DNA of 45,463 nt from Nitrospinota bacterium (lineage in GTDB: Bacteria; Nitrospinota; Nitrospinia; Nitrospinales; Nitrospinaceae): the NCBI GenBank assembly GCA_029879645.1, contig JAOUPX010000012.1, forward strand, positions 1 through 45,463, written 5' to 3'. A program made the position numbers and the translations under genes. The notes under the pieces were generated by a model. It searched no databases. It saw only the letters and a list, made by a program, of their open reading frames with translations, and was not told where the DNA came from. The first letter of the stretch is position 1; each line of letters begins with the position of its first letter. This document shows positions 25,363-33,900 of this stretch, piece after piece.

Positions 25363-27858
25363 ATGGGATCATTTTTAATTCGTCTGTATAACCAATGGGT
25401 GCTGGAAAAGCCGAAGCTGTGGTTGGGCATTATCGGCCTTGCCCTGCTGGGGATGGGGTATACGGCCACCAACTTCAAGCTGGATGCCTCGTCCGATTCC
25501 CTTGTGCTGGAAAACGACGCCGACCTGAAGTATTACCGCACGGTCAACAAGGCCTATGGCAGTGACGATTTCCTGGTCATCACCTGGACGCCGAAGGGGG
25601 AACTGCTTTCAGATCAATCCCTGGCGGGCCTGCAAAGCCTGAAGGACGATCTGCTGAAGCTGGACCGCATTGATAAGGTCATCAGTATCCTCGACGTGCC
25701 GCTGTTCAACAGTCCGCGCATCACGTTGTCGGAATTGGGCGACAACGTGCGCACCATCCAAACGGAAGGCCTCGACAAAAAGCAGGCGGCGAGGGAACTG
25801 GCGGAAAGTCCGATTTACAGCAAATTGCTGGCCAGTCCCGACGGCAACACCACCGCTCTCCTCGCCTTGTACAAACGCGATAACAAATATTTCGATCTGC
25901 TCGAAACGCGCAACGACCTGCGCGAAAAAAAATGGGACGGCAAGCTGACGCCGAAGGAAGCGGCAACTCTCAACAAAGTTTCCCTGGAGTTCAAGCAGTA
26001 TCTGGCGGAGGTGCTGGACCGTCAGGCGTTGGAAGTTCAGCAGGTGCGCGACATTCTCGATAAATACCGCGACCGCGCCGACATCTTCCTTGGCGGGGTA
26101 CCGATGATCGCCACCGACATGATCGCCTTCATCGAAAAAGATCTGTCCATTTTCGGCATCGCAGTGACCGCCCTCATGATTCTCGTCATGTGGCTGTTCT
26201 TCCGGAGCAAGCGTTGGGTTCTGCTCCCCATGCTCACCTGCGGCATCGCGGTGTGGATGATGATCGGCGCCCTCGGCGGGCTGGACTGGCGGGTGACCGT
26301 TATCTCCTCAAACTTTATTTCCATACTGATCATCATCACCCTCTCGCTGGTCATCCACCTGATCGTTCGTTACGGCGAGTTGTACGCAGAGAATCCCAAC
26401 GCCAGTCAATCCGAACTGGTGCGCGACACGGTGCGTTTCATGTTTCAGCCGTGTTTTTTCACGGCGCTCACCACCATCGTGGCGTTCTGTTCGCTGGTGG
26501 TCAGTGATATTCGCCCGGTCATCGATTTCGGTTGGATGATGACGCTCGGCATTTCGCTGGCGTTCGTCATCTCTTTCATTTTGTTTCCGTCGTTTTTGAA
26601 GATGATGTCGCCCAAGGCCTCCGTATCAGCGCACGATATCACCAAGCGGATGACCAACGGTATCGCGCTCATCGCGCTCCACCACAAAAATAAAATCCTG
26701 GCCCTGTTCGCGATCCTGGCAGTGACCGCAGGTTTCGGCCTTAAAATGGTGGGCGTCGATAACCGTTTCATCGATTACTTCAAGGACACCACCGAGATTT
26801 ACCGCGGAATGAGCGTTATCGACAAGCAACTGGGGGGCACCACGCCGCTGGAGATTCTTATCGATGCCGATCAGCAATTTTACGATTACGTGAAAATGCT
26901 GGAGAAGGAAAAAGATCAGTTTGAGGATGATCCGTTCGCCGAGCACGAGGACAAGCAGGAGGAAAATTACTGGTTCCACCCCAACAAACTGCTGGAAGTG
27001 GAAAAAATTCACGATTACCTGGAAAGCCTGCCGGAAATCGGCAAGGTTTTATCGATGGGGACCACGCTCAAGATCGTCCGGTTCCTGAACAATGATGAGG
27101 TGCCGGAGGACTACGATCTCGCGGTGTATCGCAAAGTTCTGCCGGAAAATGCGCGGAAAAGTTTTCTGGATCCCTACCTGTCGAAGGACGCCAACGAAGT
27201 GCGCATTACCCTGCGTATCGAGGAAACCAATCCCCGTCTCAACCGGGGCGAACTGATCGAAAAAATCAAGCGGCACCTGGTCGATGACATGGGAATTGCC
27301 GAGAACCGCATCCATATTACCGGCATGGCGGTGATGTTCAACAACATGTTGCAGAGCCTGTACACCTCTCAAATACAGACACTCGGACTGGTGTTCGCCG
27401 CCATTCTCGTTATGTTTATTTTCCTGTTCCGGCGGGTCTTGTTGGCGGTGCTGGCGATTATCCCCAACGTGTTCTCGGCCATTTTCATCCTGGGATTCAT
27501 GGGGTGGATGGACATCCCTCTGGACATGATGACCATCACCATTGCCGCGATCACCATCGGCATCGGGGTCGACGACACCATCCATTACATCCACCGTTAC
27601 CAGAGCGAGTTCCGACAGGAGCCCAGTTATCGGGAAAGCGTCATACGTTGTCACGGCAGTATCGGCCGCGCCATTTACTACACCTCGATCACAGTGACCA
27701 TCGGCTTCTCCATCCTGACCCTGTCGAATTTCATTCCGACGATTTACTTCGGCCTGCTCACCGGACTGGCGATGATCCTCGCTCTCCTCGGCAATTTATT
27801 TTTACTGCCGCTGTTGATTTACCAGTTCCGCCCCCTCGGCCCGGAGCAGGCAAAATAA
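25363..27858 (+). CDS. RND/MMPL superfamily exporter
   Basis: 831-residue inner-membrane protein with the two-fold layout of this superfamily. A first helix (residues about 19-36) is followed by a large periplasmic loop and a cluster of five or six helices (about 265-420). Another single helix (about 445-465), a second periplasmic loop and a last cluster (about 670-825) come next. The segment GIGVDDTIHYIHRYQSEFRQE in the second cluster is typical of MMPL/HpnN-like and sterol-sensing-type exporters. It is a single-subunit predicted exporter of lipids or other hydrophobic molecules. No membrane-fusion or outer-membrane partner is adjacent. Plus strand, divergent from tRNA-Thr; the ATG has a weak Shine-Dalgarno. 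Cargo unknown. Confidence 0.87.
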   Translation: MGSFLIRLYNQWVLEKPKLWLGIIGLALLGMGYTATNFKLDASSDSLVLENDADLKYYRTVNKAYGSDDFLVITWTPKGELLSDQSLAGLQSLKDDLLKLDRIDKVISILDVPLFNSPRITLSELGDNVRTIQTEGLDKKQAARELAESPIYSKLLASPDGNTTALLALYKRDNKYFDLLETRNDLREKKWDGKLTPKEAATLNKVSLEFKQYLAEVLDRQALEVQQVRDILDKYRDRADIFLGGVPMIATDMIAFIEKDLSIFGIAVTALMILVMWLFFRSKRWVLLPMLTCGIAVWMMIGALGGLDWRVTVISSNFISILIIITLSLVIHLIVRYGELYAENPNASQSELVRDTVRFMFQPCFFTALTTIVAFCSLVVSDIRPVIDFGWMMTLGISLAFVISFILFPSFLKMMSPKASVSAHDITKRMTNGIALIALHHKNKILALFAILAVTAGFGLKMVGVDNRFIDYFKDTTEIYRGMSVIDKQLGGTTPLEILIDADQQFYDYVKMLEKEKDQFEDDPFAEHEDKQEENYWFHPNKLLEVEKIHDYLESLPEIGKVLSMGTTLKIVRFLNNDEVPEDYDLAVYRKVLPENARKSFLDPYLSKDANEVRITLRIEETNPRLNRGELIEKIKRHLVDDMGIAENRIHITGMAVMFNNMLQSLYTSQIQTLGLVFAAILVMFIFLFRRVLLAVLAIIPNVFSAIFILGFMGWMDIPLDMMTITIAAITIGIGVDDTIHYIHRYQSEFRQEPSYRESVIRCHGSIGRAIYYTSITVTIGFSILTLSNFIPTIYFGLLTGLAMILALLGNLFLLPLLIYQFRPLGPEQAK

Positions 27859-27938
27859 CCAAAAACAGAGAGAAGGGTAGCAAAGGAGCAAGGGAGAGCG
27901 GATTTGCTTTTCTTTAAAGGCCCTTTGTCTCAACTGCT

Positions 27939-27959
27939 CCCCTCCTTCCAAAGGAGGGG
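27939..27959. repeat. Short inverted repeat of a GC-rich intergenic element
   Basis: CCCCTCCTT and AAGGAGGGG are separated by three bases, followed by GCAGGGGGTGG-type sequence. Hairpins of this type recur as dispersed intergenic repeats in many bacterial genomes. No T-run follows on either strand, so it is not a classical terminator for the RND gene, although the hairpin may protect the mRNA end. Confidence 0.5.
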
Positions 27960-28055
27960 CAGGGGGTGGTTGATGGTTATTCCTCATTCTACAATGCTCG
28001 ATTGATCGAGCGTGGTAGAAATCTAAACATAGATTCTTCACTTCACTACGTTCCG

Positions 28056-28092
28056 TTCAGAATGACAAATGGATACGAATTGTCATTCTGAA
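28056..28092. repeat. Inverted repeat, dispersed intergenic element
   Basis: Perfect 13-bp arms TTCAGAATGACAA and TTGTCATTCTGAA are separated by 11 bases. The left flank reads GATTCTTCACTTCACTACG, giving the widely seen pattern of small palindromic intergenic repeats (sequence of the CATTCTGA...GAAGAATC kind). Together with the 27939-27959 hairpin it fills the 270-bp gap between the RND and PEGA genes, which holds no credible ORF. Confidence 0.6.
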
Positions 28093-28128
28093 GAGCCAGA
28101 GCCATAGCTTGTCGAACATGTGGACGAG

Positions 28129-28818
28129 TTATCCCAAATGATAGGCGGCCAGGCCGGGGTCCTCCTTGATCAACCGGTTCAGGCGATTCCAGAATTCCAG
28201 GCCGTTATTTGTGGCGATCAGGGCATCGAGATTTTTCGTCAGGACTTCGTGGAATGCTTTCTTATGTGTCTGTGGAATTTGGAAGCTGGACTGCAGGGTG
28301 TTTAAAAACTCCCCTTCACCCGTAACCAGATCGCGCTGAATATCGGCAAAGTTGTGGGCGGAAAATTGCATGGACGCCACCCGCTGGCGGAACCGTTTGA
28401 GGTCTCCCGTTTTTTCCGGCACCATTTCGATATGATAATTGGTCGGCGAGTACTTGATCAGGTTGCCGCTCAAGGCATCCACCGCCCCGGGAGTCAAAAA
28501 CGTCAGGGTTCCCGTGAGATCCAGAACCATCCCGGCGTTTATATTGAACTTGTGAGCCAGTAACATTTCCTGGGTCTCGTAGCCTTCCTTGCTGAACCGT
28601 ACCTTGATTCTATGGAGCTGGCGGTCCACCGAAAGAGTGAACGGCGTTTCCCCCACCAGGCTGTTGTCGAAGAAGACCTTGGTTTTATCGACATTGGAAT
28701 TGAACGTGATCTCGTCCTCCCCATTAGAAAAAATAGTTGCGCATCCGCCCAAAGCCAGAAAAGTTATCAAGCCAATCAAGGCGATCAAATGTGTTTTCGT
28801 GAAATATCTGTTTATCAT
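28129..28818 (-). CDS. PEGA-domain lipoprotein
   Basis: 229 residues. Signal peptide with lipobox LGGC and lipidation at Cys26 (LIGLITFLALGGCATIF). The following about 70 residues form a PEGA-like beta domain (KVFFDNSLVGETPFTLSVDR, then VRFSKEGYETQE), a surface-carbohydrate-associated domain found in many Gram-negative lipoproteins. The C-terminal half is helical and unrecognised. Strong AGGAG Shine-Dalgarno before the ATG at 28816-28818. It lies 84 bp after hutI on the same strand and might be transcribed with it, though a functional link is not evident. Confidence 0.8.
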   Translation of the reverse strand: MINRYFTKTHLIALIGLITFLALGGCATIFSNGEDEITFNSNVDKTKVFFDNSLVGETPFTLSVDRQLHRIKVRFSKEGYETQEMLLAHKFNINAGMVLDLTGTLTFLTPGAVDALSGNLIKYSPTNYHIEMVPEKTGDLKRFRQRVASMQFSAHNFADIQRDLVTGEGEFLNTLQSSFQIPQTHKKAFHEVLTKNLDALIATNNGLEFWNRLNRLIKEDPGLAAYHLG

Positions 28819-28902
28819 CCTAATCTCCTACTTGAAATTTATTGGAACGACTCTACAGGTTATTCGCCAGCAAAGCATTTTTGGTATTTCCGGTCTAGGC
28901 AT

Positions 28903-30144
28903 TTATGTAGTGGCAGGGTCCCTAGGTGGTTTGAACTTTTTACCCGCAAGATAGGTGGCGTCGACGAAATTCTCTCCGAAGTAGTAAAACATGTCGCGGT
29001 AGTCGCTGGTTTTGAGGACGTTGAAGTCGGCGCGTTGTTTGGGAAGCAGGCCGCCGTACTCTTTTTCTTCACCCAGTGCTTTCGCCGAGCCGTAGGTTCC
29101 CGCCGCCAACGCCTGCTCGGGAGTGAGGCGGTACATCGACGCCGCCAGCGTCAACACCGTCTGCATGTTGTAGGTGGGGGAACTTCCGGGATTGCAGTCC
29201 GTCGCCAGCGCCAGCGTCACACCGGCATCGAGCATCGAATGCACGAGCGGATGCTTCTCGCCGCCGAGAAACAGGGTGACTCCCGGCATCAGCACCGCCG
29301 TGGTGCCCGCCGCCCGCATGGCCTTAATATCCATCGGCAAGGCGTATTCAAGATGATCGCAGGACAACGCCCCGAGTCTGGCCGCTTCGAGGCATCCGCC
29401 CTGATGCGAAAACTCCTCAACGTGCGCACGTAAATCAAATCCAAGCAGTTTCGCCTGCAGAAACAGACGCCGGAGGTCCGCCGCGGTGAATACGTCTCTT
29501 TCGCAGAAGATGTCCACGCCGTCGGCCAGTCCCAGAAACCGCGGCAGATTTTCGATGACCTCCTCCAGGTATTCCTCCCGGTCGTCGCCCTGGGGTACTG
29601 CGTGCGCGCCGAGGTAGGTGAGGGTGACCGGTACTTTGAGCGAGGCGCGCAGTTTTTTGCCGACAGTCAGTATTTTCATTTCGGACTGAAGATTGAGGCC
29701 GTAGCCGGATTTGATTTCGAACGCCGTGGTGCCGAGGGCGATCATGCGTTTCATGCGTTTTCGGGCGGTATCGTACAATTCATTTTCCGTTGCGCGGCGC
29801 GTGGCCTGCACGGTGCTTAAAATACCACCGCCGTTCTCGAGAACTTCCATATAGCTGGCGCCGCTCATGCGTTCGACCATTTCGTCCTTGCGCTCACCGG
29901 CGTGGATGAGGTGTGTGTGGCAGTCGACGAAACCCGGCACCACCGCCCGGCCCTGACAGTCCACCACCCTGGCGTAGCTTCGCGTGGATTGAACATCCGA
30001 CTCTTTCAGGATTTTAAGAATGCGCCCGTCCTTCACCAGCAGGGCGCAATTTTTGCGCAGGCGGATGCCGGGTTGCGTGGAGGCATCGGCCTGCACCAGT
30101 TGGCCGATGTTGCGAAAACAGAGAATGTCCTTTTTGTCTGCCAC
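28903..30144 (-). CDS. hutI: Imidazolonepropionase
   Basis: 413 residues from the chosen GTG at 30142-30144. The frame extends to 30321 but the extra 59 residues overlap the hutU end and lie outside the family length. Amidohydrolase with metal site GFVDCHTHLIHAGERKDE. Other signatures are FEIKSGYGLN, the YLGAHAVPQGDD segment and TDCNPGSSPTYNMQ, all HutI-specific. It opens imidazolonepropionate to N-formimidoyl-L-glutamate. A GGGAGA Shine-Dalgarno stands about eleven bases before the GTG. 34 bp after hutU. Confidence 0.95.
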   Translation of the reverse strand: MADKKDILCFRNIGQLVQADASTQPGIRLRKNCALLVKDGRILKILKESDVQSTRSYARVVDCQGRAVVPGFVDCHTHLIHAGERKDEMVERMSGASYMEVLENGGGILSTVQATRRATENELYDTARKRMKRMIALGTTAFEIKSGYGLNLQSEMKILTVGKKLRASLKVPVTLTYLGAHAVPQGDDREEYLEEVIENLPRFLGLADGVDIFCERDVFTAADLRRLFLQAKLLGFDLRAHVEEFSHQGGCLEAARLGALSCDHLEYALPMDIKAMRAAGTTAVLMPGVTLFLGGEKHPLVHSMLDAGVTLALATDCNPGSSPTYNMQTVLTLAASMYRLTPEQALAAGTYGSAKALGEEKEYGGLLPKQRADFNVLKTSDYRDMFYYFGENFVDATYLAGKKFKPPRDPATT

Positions 30145-30178
30145 TGTGTTATTTGTCTCCCAGGTGATGGGTGAACGT

Positions 30179-31900
30179 TTAAGGTTTAGGAAGATTAACT
30201 TTTCTTTTCCGGGCCACTTTTCTGGCGGTATCGTACCCCGCATCGACGTGACGGGCAACCCCCAGTCCGGGATCGTTGGTGAGCACCCGCTCCAGCCGCG
30301 CCGCTTTGCGTTTGGTGCCATCGGCGACGATCACCATCCCGGCGTGCAGGGAATTGCCGATGCCCACTCCGCCGCCGTGGTGAAAGCTGACCCAACTCGC
30401 GCCGGAGACGGCGTTGACCGCGAAGTTGAGTAACGGCCAGTCCGCCACCGCGTCACTGCCATCCAGCATTGCCTCCGTTTCACGGTTGGGGGAGGCGACA
30501 CTACCGCAGTCGAGGTGATCGCGCCCGATGACGATCGGCGCAGACACCTTCTTTTTTTTCACGAGGTCGTTCATGACCTGTCCCATCTTCGCGCGCTCGC
30601 CGTAACCCAGCCAGCACACACGCGTCGGCAGTCCCAGTATCGGTACTCGTGCCTGTGCTTTTTCGATCCAGCGGTGCAGCGCTTTCTTTTTCGGAAAGGT
30701 ATCGATCACCGCCTGGTCGACGGTCCACAAATCCTTTTTCTTGCCGGAGAGGATGGCCCAGCGGAACGGCCCCTGTCCCTCGCAGAACAGTGGACGCACA
30801 TAGGCCGGAACGAAACCGGGATAGATAAACGATCCGTCCCCCTTGCGGACTTTCAGGCCGCCGAGTTCCGCCTGGCCGCGCAGGTTGTTGCCGTAATCGA
30901 AAACCACCGCGCCTTTCTTCTGCAGATCAATTAGAGCCTGTGTGTGTTTGACGGTGGTGGCCAGCGAGCGTTTACGGTATTCCTCCGGATCGCGTGCTTT
31001 GAGTTTCATCAGTGTGGCGTAATCTTTACCTTCCGGCACATAGTCCATGAGGTTGTGCGCCGGGGTCTGGTCGGTCACGATATCGGGAATGCGCTTCCGG
31101 TCGAGCAGTTGGCGGGCGACGGTGGCTCCGTTAGCCAGCAGGCCGACACTGACGGCTTGTCCGCTGGCCAGTCCTTCGTCGATGATGGCCAGCGCTTCAT
31201 CGAGCGAAGTCGCGGCGCGGTCGAGGTAACCCTCCCTGAGACGGCGTTCGATCTGGGCCGGGTTGACCTCGGCGACCAGGATGCAGGCGTCGTTCATGGT
31301 GCCCGCCAGCGGTTGCGCGCTGCCCATGTTGCCCAGTCCCGCCGTGTAAATCCATTTACCCTGCAAGCTGTGGGACTTGAAATCGATTTGCCCGCACGCA
31401 CCAAAGGTTTCGTAGGTACCCTGCAGGATGCCCTGGGTGCCGATGTAGATCCAGCTACCCGCCGTCATCTGGCCGTACATCATGAGCCCGAGGCGGTCGA
31501 GGTGATCGAAATGCTCCTGCGTGGCGTGGCTGGGCACGAGGTTGGAATTGGCGATGATGACGCGCGGCGCGTCCGGATGCGTTGATGCGATGTACACCGG
31601 CTTGCCGGACTGCACGCACAGGGTCTGGTCGGACTTGAGGCGTTTGAGTTCGGCAACGATACGATGGTATTCCTGCCAGTTGCGCGCTGCCCTGCCGGTG
31701 CCGCCGTAAACGATCAGTTGTTTCCAGTCGAGCGCGACGCGGTCGTCGAGATTGTTCTGGAGCATGCGCAGGGCGGCTTCCGTATCCCAGTCGCAGCACG
31801 TGAGTTTCAGGGAAGTGGACGCACGCGGCGCTTTTTGGGGTCGGCGGTTCATGGCCATGGGACGTGGGGCGGGCCCTTTTTTCGGCGGTTTCCGGTTCAT
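30179..31900 (-). CDS. hutU: Urocanate hydratase (urocanase)
   Basis: 573 residues; adds water to urocanate to give imidazolonepropionate, using tightly bound NAD. It has the NAD-region YGGTGRAARNWQEY in the N-terminal part, and LDCGSVASPNRETEAMLDGS with the urocanase signature SWVSFHHGGGVGIGNSLHAG in the C-terminal part. About 15-20 extra basic, Pro-rich residues precede the conserved start, so the in-frame ATG at residue 17 is an alternative. The chosen ATG at 31898-31900 overlaps the hutG stop (ATGA). Confidence 0.96.
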   Translation of the reverse strand: MNRKPPKKGPAPRPMAMNRRPQKAPRASTSLKLTCCDWDTEAALRMLQNNLDDRVALDWKQLIVYGGTGRAARNWQEYHRIVAELKRLKSDQTLCVQSGKPVYIASTHPDAPRVIIANSNLVPSHATQEHFDHLDRLGLMMYGQMTAGSWIYIGTQGILQGTYETFGACGQIDFKSHSLQGKWIYTAGLGNMGSAQPLAGTMNDACILVAEVNPAQIERRLREGYLDRAATSLDEALAIIDEGLASGQAVSVGLLANGATVARQLLDRKRIPDIVTDQTPAHNLMDYVPEGKDYATLMKLKARDPEEYRKRSLATTVKHTQALIDLQKKGAVVFDYGNNLRGQAELGGLKVRKGDGSFIYPGFVPAYVRPLFCEGQGPFRWAILSGKKKDLWTVDQAVIDTFPKKKALHRWIEKAQARVPILGLPTRVCWLGYGERAKMGQVMNDLVKKKKVSAPIVIGRDHLDCGSVASPNRETEAMLDGSDAVADWPLLNFAVNAVSGASWVSFHHGGGVGIGNSLHAGMVIVADGTKRKAARLERVLTNDPGLGVARHVDAGYDTARKVARKRKVNLPKP

Positions 31901-32814
31901 GACACCCCCCGGCGTGAGGCGACCCCCAGGCAGAAATGATAAAAGATGCCGACAGCCAGGCGTCCGGTACGCTCATCTTCAATCAGGGGGTTGTATTCCG
32001 ACAGGTCGAACAGGTCCACCTTGGGGTGGGCTCCGGCATTGAAGGCCATTTCGAAGGCCTCCTTGGCGCGCAGGCCCATGATACCGGGACAGGACACGCC
32101 GGGGGCGTCGGAGGAACGGATCGAATCGAGATCGAAGCTGACGAACAGGGAATCGCATTCCCATGCCAGCCGTCCGAGGGCGCTGCGAAATGCCTGTGCC
32201 GCCGCGTCGCCCCGGGCCACCTCCGAATACCAGATGATTTGGCCTTCTCTCTCTCTAACGTAATTGGCGTGTTCCCGGCTGACCTGACTGCCCTGGGCGG
32301 CGAATTCGATGAACTGCGACCCCGAAAAGCGCGGGTCTTCCAATAACAGGCGGAACGGCGAACCGCTGTGAGCCTGGCCGTCCTTCAGAGGGCGAACGTC
32401 GAGGTGAGCATCGATATTGATCACGCCAATGGAGCGATCCGGTTTGGAATCGAGCAGGGCGCGGGCGTTGGGCCAGGACTGGTCGTTCCCGCCGCCGACG
32501 ACGAAGGGGATGCCGCCATTTTGAATAATGGATGCTGTTTTTTCAGTGAGGGCGGTATGGGATTGGTCCAGCGGCAGGTCAGCGGGAATATCTCCGGCAT
32601 CGCCGATGGTGATGCGGGTCAGGTCAATATTCCACTCCGGGTTGTCGGCGGTTCCGTATCGGCCAATCCAGGAACGGAACTTTTCCGGTCCGTGGCAGGC
32701 TCCGGGCCGACCGCCGTTGATTGCCACTCCGGCATCATAGGGAAACCCCAGCAGGACCACAGTACCTTCCTGCCCGTGCCGGATGATGTCTGCCAGCCTG
32801 GGATCGTCGCTCAT
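31897..32814 (-). CDS. hutG: Formimidoylglutamase, arginase family
   Basis: 305-residue ureohydrolase-fold enzyme cleaving N-formimidoyl-glutamate to glutamate and formamide. The second metal motif is INIDAHLDVRP (D135, H137, D139) and the third is SFDLDSIRSSDAPGVS, both conserved. The first motif is GGGND (107-111), with Asn110 where arginase-type enzymes have the metal-binding His. Its place as first gene of hutG-hutU-hutI decides the role over other ureohydrolases. ATG start with AAAGGG Shine-Dalgarno. The whole set is transcribed leftward. Confidence 0.87.
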   Translation of the reverse strand: MSDDPRLADIIRHGQEGTVVLLGFPYDAGVAINGGRPGACHGPEKFRSWIGRYGTADNPEWNIDLTRITIGDAGDIPADLPLDQSHTALTEKTASIIQNGGIPFVVGGGNDQSWPNARALLDSKPDRSIGVINIDAHLDVRPLKDGQAHSGSPFRLLLEDPRFSGSQFIEFAAQGSQVSREHANYVREREGQIIWYSEVARGDAAAQAFRSALGRLAWECDSLFVSFDLDSIRSSDAPGVSCPGIMGLRAKEAFEMAFNAGAHPKVDLFDLSEYNPLIEDERTGRLAVGIFYHFCLGVASRRGVS

Positions 32815-32880
32815 AACGTCCCTTTATAGAACGGTTTTAGGGGAAAGTAAACCGGAGCCTGAGGGCTGGAACCGGATTTT

Positions 32881-32903
32881 ATCCCCGTTTCAAATCTGGG
32901 GAT
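32881..32903. promoter_or_regulatory. Inverted repeat upstream of the hut genes
   Basis: ATCCCC and GGGGAT arms are separated by 11 bases, about 65-90 bp before the hutG start. It could be an operator between the divergent hutG and ferritin-like genes, or chance. No recognised regulator gene is adjacent. Confidence 0.25.
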
Positions 32904-32934
32904 GGAATGGATTATGGTTGTCGGGGCGTTTTTC

Positions 32935-32964
32935 TTGTCATCCCCGTATTCTTTTTGATATATT
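32935..32964 (+). promoter_or_regulatory. Candidate sigma70-type promoter for the ferritin-like gene
   Basis: TTGTCA (32935-32940) and TATATT (32959-32964) are separated by 18 bases in an AT-rich stretch, about 50 bp before the ATG at 33016. It would drive the ferritin-like and zinc-ribbon genes. Confidence 0.4.
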
Positions 32965-33015
32965 TCTAACCATATTATTCCCCAGCTATTTAATGATAAA
33001 AGGAGAATTGATTTT

Positions 33016-33342
33016 ATGCCGAGTTCCATCGAAGCATTAAAGCAGGCAGTCGAGTTAGAGCAACAGGCGCTCGATCAATATATTATCGCCATGGACAATG
33101 CGGTTCATGAGGAAACCAAACAGACTTTGAAGGATTACGCCGACGACAAGCAGCAGAAGATCGATACATTGTCATGGATGATCATGGCGGAGTCGGGAGA
33201 TATCGAAAAAGAGCAGACGGCTCCGCAGACTGGCGGAGAAAAACTGTCGGCGGGCAAGTGTCCTTTTTCCAAAGGTGAGCTGAAAGAGATGGGTTTTGAT
33301 ATGTCCAAGTCCACATTTGGCGACGAACACTTCAAGTCCTGA
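33016..33342 (+). CDS. Small ferritin-like/rubrerythrin-like helical protein
   Basis: 108 residues. The first 60 form two amphipathic helices with acidic residues spaced as in ferritin-like domains (VELEQQALDQYIIAMDNAVHEE), but the full EExxxH metal pattern is absent and only about half of a four-helix bundle is present. It could dimerise to complete the fold. The C-terminal half is Lys/Ser-rich with one Cys in a KCPFSKGEL segment. AAAGGAG Shine-Dalgarno, candidate promoter upstream. 33 bp before the zinc-ribbon gene, so likely one transcript. Function not determined; an oxidative-stress role is only a suggestion. Confidence 0.65.
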   Translation: MPSSIEALKQAVELEQQALDQYIIAMDNAVHEETKQTLKDYADDKQQKIDTLSWMIMAESGDIEKEQTAPQTGGEKLSAGKCPFSKGELKEMGFDMSKSTFGDEHFKS

Positions 33343-33375
33343 TTTCAGGATGGTCTGATTTTTTGGAGATATACT

Positions 33376-33801
33376 ATGGCTATTGAAAATCCCCACGATT
33401 TGTTGATTGAATGCTCGGATTGCGGAGTGGAAAATATTTTTTCCGAGTATTCCCCCGAGCAATTGACGATTTGCAACCAATGCCGCGAGATGTTGATTCA
33501 GCCGGATTTTAACCAGACGCACAACGAATACCAGTGCGACGATTGCGGTTTTGTAATGTGTCTGGCCAAGGACACTCCCTTTGAGCCAGGCAAGACGGCC
33601 TGCCGGTGTCAGAGTTTTAATATAGTAAAAGTCGACCATTCGACATTATACGAGGAAGCTGAAGAGGCCGGAGCGTTTGATCTGGATGAGGAAGAGCTTG
33701 AGACCTCTCCCAGCGATGACTGGTGTCGATCAGATTTGTCCAGTATCGAAACGTCGGACGATTATAACGAAATGTTCGATATGGACCCAAGCGACAATTA
33801 A
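33376..33801 (+). CDS. Zinc-ribbon protein of unknown function
   Basis: 141 residues. The N-terminal two-thirds has three CxxC pairs and a CxC: CSDC (residues 15-18), CNQC, CDDC and CRC further on, with spacing suitable for one or two zinc ribbons. The last about 45 residues are strongly acidic (DLDEEELETSPSDDWCRSDL). No family name is recognised. It starts 33 bp after the ferritin-like gene with GGAG before the ATG, so it is probably co-transcribed. Zinc or iron binding is likely; the partner is unknown. Confidence 0.65.
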   Translation: MAIENPHDLLIECSDCGVENIFSEYSPEQLTICNQCREMLIQPDFNQTHNEYQCDDCGFVMCLAKDTPFEPGKTACRCQSFNIVKVDHSTLYEEAEEAGAFDLDEEELETSPSDDWCRSDLSSIETSDDYNEMFDMDPSDN

Positions 33802-33900
33802 ACTGGAAGGTGTCTGCCTGGGAGATCACCGGCGGAACCAGCCGGGCAGGCCGACCCTGAAGCGTTATTGAACCCTCAAGCCGTATAATTCCAGTTTGCC

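Noticed and set aside
27504-27917. 137-residue plus-strand frame rich in His and Pro
   Set aside because: Different frame of the RND exporter; low-complexity translation of its membrane segments.
27939-27959. Terminator for the RND gene
   Set aside because: Good hairpin but no T-run on either strand.
28612-29433. 273-residue plus-strand reading frame
   Set aside because: It lies opposite the PEGA lipoprotein and hutI, which carry clear family motifs; it is a shadow of GC-rich coding.
28903-30321. Longer hutI start at 30321
   Set aside because: Would add 59 residues that overlap the hutU 3' end and exceed the family length; GTG at 30142-30144 fits better.
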